DNA from: Lineus longissimus
Taxonomy: Eukaryota > Nemertea > Pilidiophora > Heteronemertea > Lineidae
Assembly (NCBI RefSeq): GCF_910592395.1
Contig: NC_088308.1
Location: 374,001-438,000, forward strand
DNA: 64,000 nucleotides
Direction: 5' to 3'
Shown in pieces: positions 43,101 through 52,100 of the stretch (its first letter is position 1; the number at the start of each line of letters is the position of its first letter). The position numbers and the translations under genes were made by a program. The notes below the pieces were generated by a model, which had not been told where the DNA came from, ran no database searches, and worked only from the letters and a program-made list of their open reading frames with translations.

Positions 43101-46100
43101 ATGTACTGTATATTTCAATTGTGGTAGTTGTCAGAGAGACGACGTATCTGTTTTTATACAATTGTTACATCTCAATTTGGCCAACTTTTAACTTTTCGTA
43201 CAATAGGGTTGTGAAGAATAGCACGAGACTTCATACCTGGGCCATTTGTGATGAAAAAGGTACGGACATACTTCCTCGGGTATACTTCGCAATTCAAAAC
43301 AATAGCGAAACAGCTGCATATTGACTCTTTTCTCATCAAATTGTAAACTATGAAGTACTTTAGTGTCAAGTAGTGTCAGGAATGATAAAGAAAACTGAAT
43401 AAGGAGCTCCAGTTCTTGACGCTACATTTCCAAAATGAAGAACATTTCTTTGGAAATGCCCCCCTCGCCTCCCCTATCGACGACCCAAGGTAGATGAACT
43501 TGGTCGGTAACGAAATCAATTATCAGTGGCTATCAAATTATTGTCACCTACAAGAAAAGATTCATTGTTACATTATATGGGGCAATTGTAGAGTAACACA
43601 ACGCCGCCGCGATATTAAAGCTGACATGCATGCATAAAAACCCTAACGGCCTTGTTAGAAAACACTGACGACCGTCCGCCATGTTTCAAATGTACTCAGG
43701 TATGATAGACTACCAGCAGGCCGCAGTGGTGATCAGTTCATATAATCTTACTATAAGTGGCCATTCCGACCGCTCACGGTCACTCTTCGAAATCAAATGC
43801 CACTTCATCAGACTGTTCCTCAATACACGCATGGTTTTAATACTGGCAAAGCGGAAAATTGTTTTGCATCTTAAAACTCGAAAAATAGCTGCGTGCTCTT
43901 GTAATCATCACAGGGTGTCATGTTCATCTCCTGATTATGTATCTAATGAATTCACTCTGCCAATATTGTACGTGAGAGGGCAAATTTTAAAGGCCACTTT
44001 CAAACTGAAAATGGTACAGATGGCACAAAAGACACCATGATTCTGTCAAGCTTATTCTGAAAATTCTGTTCATTTACCACGAAGACTTCATGGCTTAGTG
44101 GGTAAGACGGCCAGGATCAAGTGGCGAGGGTTCCGAGTTCGAACCCCCTCGAGGAGTAATTTTCATTTTTTTCTTTCTGTGACCTGTTCTGTTTGTGCAG
44201 TCAAGTGAGACCTATCATGTTTCAATTGCGGTTGGTCGTTTGGTGGTCGGGCGTTTGTGTTTTCGAACTTGGCCGTTCGAGTTATTAGTAATAAATATCA
44301 TAAACATCCCATATATTCACCTATCGTGGCGGCATCCAAGTCAAGCGTGCAAGTCCTACAACATGCTCTACTATTGGCAATGCCATGGTATGGTCAACTC
44401 CATAATAGAGGATACAGCGAATATCTCGTTTTGCTATGAAACTCTTCCTGTCTTTATTTATTCGCCACAGGTGTGAATTAATCCAATGCTCTATGACACA
44501 CTTCCTCATAGCGTGAAAATTACTCGGAGAAGGAAGCAACGGAATACGTACAGATAGACTTACTAATGAACGTATGCTGCGTATGAAGTTTCTGCTCTGA
44601 AGGAGGAAGTCGTTGTACACGGTCCTCCTTTGTATAAAATGTATGTTTTTTTGAATGAAATAATTATGTGAATCAAGAACTGCTGTTTCAAGTACAGCAA
44701 CGATCAAGAAGTATATAGGCCATTTCACGAGAAAATGGCACTCTGATGTTTAGTGATTTTGCACTGACAATACAACATTTGAACAACGTGTTATAACTAC
44801 TTATTTTGCCTATTCGGAAAAAGTATGACCAAGAACGAACCATTTGAAGCAGAATACTGACAACTTTCCACGATCATTTTAGGCTTTATTGCTTGCAGTC
44901 TTTACTCCTGCAGTTGGCACCGAGGAAGGGTGGAGGAAGAGAGTGGAGGAGGAGGAGAGTGGTGACATATTCCACAATGATATGCAAAACAACAAGAAAT
45001 TCTCCTTGGGCCGGGCGATTCTGTGCCCCATTCGAAAGTGGCATTTATGACATATTGTACCGACATGCCAATCGTTGACACTGTGGTATTATCTGGTATC
45101 AGAAAAAAATCAAGATACATTGAGCTGTCTGGAATCAAGCCACAACAGGGCATAGAAACCAATGAATAAGAACCCATATCAGTTGAGTCTAGCAAATCGG
45201 TCAAACTATACAGAGAAATCAACAGCTGATTGAATAAAGTGTGGCATTTCATTTATTCCCAATTTGGTAGTGACAGATCCATTCAAGCACGATTTGAGAC
45301 ATCCGCCAGAAGCATTCACTATGAAGACTTGCTAAGTAAGACGCCGCTTGCCCTTATTATTGTCGTAAACAATCCACGCACTTCATAGTTGATGGCTGAT
45401 ATGGGCGTTTTTAAGAAACACCAAGGGATTTGCTAAGTTACCGATTTACTCTCTGGTTCTCAAAGAGCGTTCGCGAAGGATTGCGTCCGCTTAACTAGTA
45501 AGATGTGGTGCACCATGTTTGATAATAACGAGATAGGCGAGGCTACATTTCTCAGTGCCCATGCAAAAGTTCATATTCCTACTTTGGTATAAAGAAAAAA
45601 GCAATACCTCATCACGACCATGTTATTCTAACCATGCTTCGCAATACCAGGCATAAAGTCGAAAAGTTTATCAGGATGACAATACGCGAAGTTCATCAAG
45701 CCATTGTTCCTTTTGATGCATGAAAAGACAGCAACATTCTGTTTTTCTTCATCGTTTGCGCAATCTATTCTCTGGTAAATGGAGAGCTTATTGCTTCAAG
45801 TATAACGGAAAAATATATTGCACATTTAATGCAAAAGTTTTTCTCTGAAAACTAAAAGCATATCATATTGGAGAAGTTTAATACATCATTAACTTTCTGT
45901 ATGAATATATAATGGCAATAATGCATTAAAAGGTCTTTTCATTCTTCATAGTGGCTTTCGATGCCACTATTCTGCAGCAATAACCCCAAATGCGCAAGTG
46001 ATTTATTCTACTGAAGAATTCGGCACAAAATAGACAATGTTATCAACCATATACAGAGTAACCGTGCATAACAAACTCATTATAAGAACAACAAAGTGCA

Positions 46101-49100
46101 CATTTCCAAAGAGAAATTTCCCATTTTGCTCATTAAATCGAATCTGTTAAATCAGCATGAAAAAGTGATCTGCCTCGTGAAAATAATTCAAATAGAGAAA
46201 CTCGTGGGACTGTCTCTCCCAGCCAGCCACATACGGGAAGCGTGTCTAAGAAAGCATCGGAGTGATCTAGATAAGGAATTATCTATCGATTGATGGAGAC
46301 TTTTAGGAATTGTTTTCAAGATGGGCAAATCAAGTGTTGATACTTCTGCGGCGAACGCAACTAACTGTAATAATGTGGTGAAAATTAAACCTCGAGGCTC
46401 AGCAAATATGTCTGTTGTTGGTTGTCTTAAGAACGTTCGGTGATTTTTTTGCAAGACTTGTTTCAGATTATCTAACTCCCCAAGGCAGTGCGGCTGTGTA
46501 TCTGTTTTCTATTTTCCTGAGTGCCTCTTTCTTCTAATTTTATCCACATTTACATTAACCTGATTAAGTAAGTTCCTGACGGGTATTGTGACGATATATC
46601 CCAATAAGGCACGAAAATCATTTTTTGCAATAGTTTTTCAAAAGTCGCTAAAACAAGTTAACGAAGCGTCATTCATATTCGTGAAAAAGAAAAGATCTGA
46701 TCATTGTTGATAAAGAAAATAGATAAAGTCATTCGTTTTCTCATTGCGACTTATCAAACTATCCAGGACTCAATTTTCGAGTAAGAGAAACATATTTTGT
46801 ATCCCACGGTACTGCACTAGAAGAGAGGATAACGAGTCGAATTTACATTGATTGTTCACTGGTAATAAAACTAATCCAATCCAATTATATGACGAACTGA
46901 TGGGATGCACAACCGGACGTCGTTGGCATCTACATGACAAATTACGTCAACATATGAAAAAATTCGCCTTCTAAAGTGCACTCAGTTTCCAAACACATGC
47001 GTCTAAAGTCGTGTGTTGTCAATTGCCATCACTCTGTTAGGCATAATCGGATTCATCAATGACATCGGCACGTGACATTTGATCGGCATACCGCAGAAAC
47101 TTCTCACAGCCGTACAATAATAGAAATGGCAACTACGTGTATATTGCCAACTGTCCAACCAATATATCACATTCCGCCAGCTTACCCGGGGTATTCTTTT
47201 CGCCATTTTTATTCATTAATGCGTAATCAATCAAACTAATAATCTCTGGTGGATATTTCCGGTACAAGAATGATGATCGTCCAATTCCCATTATTTTGTC
47301 ATAAATGTATCGTGACTTGCTACATGTTTATGGAATTAATGGAACAGCTTTGTCCGCATTTAGATACTTTATTCAACTATTGGCATGGTCATGATAGCAC
47401 CGCGTCACAGTTCAGCTTCCTCGTGTAACTCTAACCACGATCTTAATCTATGCCATTTCGCTGTGTGAAATCACTCCAAAAATCAACCTTCGTGGGCTGT
47501 GAAATGCCACATGCTCTTATTCCTCTATGTTCCTTGAAAGGTCCTGATGTCGTGAAAACAGATGAACCTGTCTGTGGGTGGGTTCATTGGACTAGTAGAT
47601 CATGTCTGCAATTTTGATAAGGACAGATAGTCACACCAAATTGGTCCTATAAGGAGGAAGTCACACTCAGACGGCCAGGTGCGATCGCTTTTAGATGATT
47701 GCTCACAGTCGTTTTGTATCTTAGATTGTCGAATCATGAGGACAGGCAAAAGCTTTGACTAAACAAACGTTCGAACCAGTGGTGACTGTCTGATGAACAC
47801 GTCTCGTGTGAACACATCCAATCAACTGTCCAACGCTTGAAAGCATTTTTATATTGTGGTGTTAGATACATCGGATAATGAAGTCAAAGGCGTAAGGGAG
47901 TCACAACCTTCAGGGTCAAGATGCCTGGAAGAATGTCAACAGCTTCCGATAGTTTCATAAACGAATTTGCCAACTTTCCGTCGAAGCAAATGCGATTATC
48001 TTGAGTATTATCGAGATTGTTAGAACCTGATTGACCATTCATAGCTGCCAGCTCATCATCTGATTGTCATGAAGCAGGATATAGTCCCACCAAACGGGTT
48101 GAGGATTCAGCGCCAAAAACTGCACGGAGGTCGTCTAACAATTTAAGGAATCCTTGTCGATTTACTCAGGTAAATGCCATCAATTTAAGATTTTGGACTC
48201 GGTGACTGACTTTGTTTTCAAAGCATCAAACGTCTTTCTTATCAAGCATATCGCTTGTGATTCTGCAGACCAACCGATTGGTCAGTGGTTCACAGGATGA
48301 CCAGCTCAGGCTACCGTACATGTCGAAACAACTTATCCTAGTTGGCTTAAAAGAAACAAAGGAACCCAAGCGGCAAATCCAATGATGTTTTTCTTTGGCG
48401 TTCTCCGGTCATGTATATTGTTACATCTAAGGGATTGCCTTCTATTGCAGATCCGTGAATCTCAAAGAGGCTCATATATCATAATATGTATTGACAACAA
48501 TATTCACTAGCCATATGATGTTTCTATAGAGTTGTTTACCGTAATAAGCATTATTCATAAGTGACCAAAACTACCAAGAAGGCAAAGGAACACACCGCGA
48601 CACAAGTAACTGATATTATTATTATTATTATTAAAAACATTTTTATAGCGCTAAACGTTGTTAAAACTTCTAAGCGCTTTACAATTTATAATAAAACAAT
48701 AAAACATTAATACATGATAGCATAAAATTCGTTACTAAAGAAAATGTGCAAGTGGGATTTAAAAAAAAAAAAAAAAAAAACAACAAAAAAAAACAACAAA
48801 AAATCATCACGAACAACTTCCCTTTTGACGAAATTCATTTTGTCACGGAGTTCCGAGCGAGCTTTCTGTCTAATCATAACATTGTGCTGTGGGTGTTTAA
48901 TCATCGGTAAATCTCCTGCGCTTAGAGTCCTACACAATATGTAATCCTACCGGATATCGTCCCTTCATACCAGGTCTTAATCAATGTGGATCCATTGGAA
49001 AATGCGGGTAAAGCCGCAGAGGTCTCACAGGTGTTTCATTAATTTCGATGTAGATGTCCGTTTGTAGCACGGCAATTACTTCTATAATCACAAATCCAGT

Positions 49101-52100
49101 GAAAAACGCAAAACCGCAACAGTAAGCCGAAGTCGTTTCCTGATACTGCGCATCTTGCCTCAGAGAGCGAGGGAACAAGTCCCGATGATGTTGATCATTT
49201 TGAGGCAAATCAAGTCGTAACGAGAACTAAGGGCATAAAGATCGAATGAGTTTCAATTGATTGCAGTATGGTGGACATAGGAGCCTTTACTGCAATGACG
49301 AAGACTATGGGAAAACAATCGAAAATCAATGTATCCGTCTGGTATAAAAATTGTTGTTCCATGAATCAAAATGGCTGATAATTTCGACTCTAAGATGACT
49401 TTAGCGGCAGGAGGAAAACATAGACAAGACACTTTAGTAGCGTGGTCCTTATCATCTGGTTTTGGTTCGATAGCTTCGACTAGATTAGGTATGTTAGTGT
49501 ACAATTCTGTGGTAGACAGTATCTGAAGGCAAATGACATATTATTACCAAGTCATTCAGATAAAATTGGTATTTCTCATTGCCAGATCTGGAACGAAAAT
49601 GATGAGTACCATGAGTACTACATGTATTTGGGTTGTATCTTTTCGAAATCCTGCACTCTTGTGAGAGAATCAAATCAGAGATACTCAATAATCGATGAAA
49701 ACCCGACCATTCTCAGCTTTTAATCGCATATTGAAAGGGCCATGGCTATGTATTTACGGCTGCGAAGATTGGAACATTTGGCTTTTATGTACCATCAATA
49801 TATAAGTCGGAAACATCTCTGCTGATAGGATGGTGAGATACGCAGAGATACGCAGAGCGACTGCCAACTGATGGGGCGCCAGACATTCTAGTGGCCACTG
49901 GCAAGGGTGCTGTTGTGATATACCCGACTATAACCGACTCATCCTTTCCTAATCCTCAATTACAGCCACGGAATCGTATAGTTCGCTACGTAATCTGTAT
50001 TCTTACGGTACTGGGTGTCATCGATACATGCAATGCAGAGTATTAAACAGATTGGTTCAAAATGAAAATAAGATTGGAAAAAACCAAGAGACGACTAAGA
50101 TCAAATGCTATTTCCGACCTTAAATTAAAAAAGAAGAAGAGTGCTCTAATCAGATTATCTGTGATATAAACCAGTTACAAGTTGTGCCGTCTCCTTTTAT
50201 GAGATATGGCGTAACGTCTCATCAATTACTTTCAAGCAATTAATTGGAAGAGTGATAAACATGACACTCCTTAATAAATCAGAGAAAATGCGTCTGAAAG
50301 TCAACTTTGTCAATGATCGTGTTTCATCAACAAAACCACCAGGAATACTACCGTTGTGAACGGGTTTTTTCTCAAGGTTCATGCACCTGAGGATACAGAA
50401 GGCTATGGTACCCCTTTATCTCGCCAGGGGCAGAGGAAACATGTTTCCAAACATGCCAAAGAAACGCCGCAGTAGTTCTTATTCTTAGCCCCGGTTAATG
50501 GACCTTCCCAGTGTGACACCCGGGGGTTGCCCTCAAATTATGTAGCGGCAAAATGTGAAACGGACGTGCCCAATGCTCGCATGTGAACAGCTGGAAAGTT
50601 TGTTAATCTCTTTCTTCTCAAGAAAAACAACAAATAGCGCGCACTTTGTGCAGACTTTATTGCGCTCAGTCAATACTCTTGGGGTTGTGACAAAAACACT
50701 GTATCAGCAGAAGAAGCAATCGATTCGCCCATCGCGGTTTCGGGGAACAATTTACTGCTTATAATGTGTTCTCGGGCATCAAAACGGTGGGTTGCCCCGA
50801 AAATTGGCAAACTTACGAGGTTTTGCTGCAAGGCATGGCGCCGATACTCTCCAGGGCTCAATAACTAAGGCTATCACTATCCAAATGCTTATATACTACC
50901 AAATTTACATGATGTGATATTTAAGTTATGCGTCGTGATAGTAACTGTGCTCTTGGCTGGGATAAGTAACAATAGAAACGGTGAGCAATAAGTGTCATTG
51001 AAACGAGTTAGAAATATGTACGTGAGACCATGAGACCTTGGCATATTCTTATCAGAAATGAAATTAACTTTTAGTCCTCTACTGAACTTGTTATTCGCCT
51101 GCCCACAGGGTCACAGCAATGTTCAATTCGCAAACATAATAAAATAATCAGCTTTCGCGGTCACTATGTGTGATAACATGAATGAAAGTATCATGAAACC
51201 ATCGGTTTTTGAACTGTCAGTGGTTGGGGCGTGTTGTGCATGGTTAATCAGTTACATAACAACCCACATTCCAAGTCTTCCAGTGAGGTAGTTCGTAGTT
51301 TTATTTCATTAAGACTTTCGCTAAGTTAATGTAGCCAAGCACAACCAAAGGTCGCCAAAGAACTTATGAAACATTAAAGTACTAATCGTTCTACAATCCC
51401 ATTGAGTGACATACGTTTTTGTACTTTACAACCTACGTGAGTACGAATCTCTCGACGACGCCATTTTCATTCGCAATGCATAATTCACAGTGACAAAAAC
51501 AACCTGGAGGCTAATACTGCAGAGGGAATATGAAGTTACAACGTAAACCCCACTATAGATGCGTTCTTCAACTGAAAGGAGCAGGTGGTCAAAGGTAATA
51601 TAACATCTTCCTAAACGCGTCTGTAACATTAGGAAGACTGAGGCGATCCCAGGGAATCATTTATCGCAAGAATTATGACCCGTTGCATCCATACACTGGG
51701 GGGATGTACAGGGAACACTAAAAGTGCTTGACTGATTATTACTTAGCGTTGCATATCAGATTTTTGTCAATAGATTTAAAAGCATGTATATATATGGTAT
51801 AACAGATCGGCATGTGTCATGTGTCAACTTGAGTACCTGTCGTGTTGACTCAGATCAACACAGGTCGACTCGAACATAGCCATCAATACAATATGACACA
51901 CTTATGTTAAGTTGATATGATTGAGAGGAAATCACACTGGGACATACAGTTATTGCCAATATAAGAAAACAAACACACCAAGTAGGTTCCCATGCCGGTA
52001 AATAAAAGAAATATGACTTGAGATGTTGTTTAACGTAGCTGGCTCTAAAGAGCGCTCCTATAAACAACTTATTACCCCCTCGGTTTGCTTAAGATGTACC

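Noticed and set aside
44321-44728. 135-codon minus-strand ORF
   Set aside because: Overlapped by two plus-strand ORFs of similar quality; no family features.
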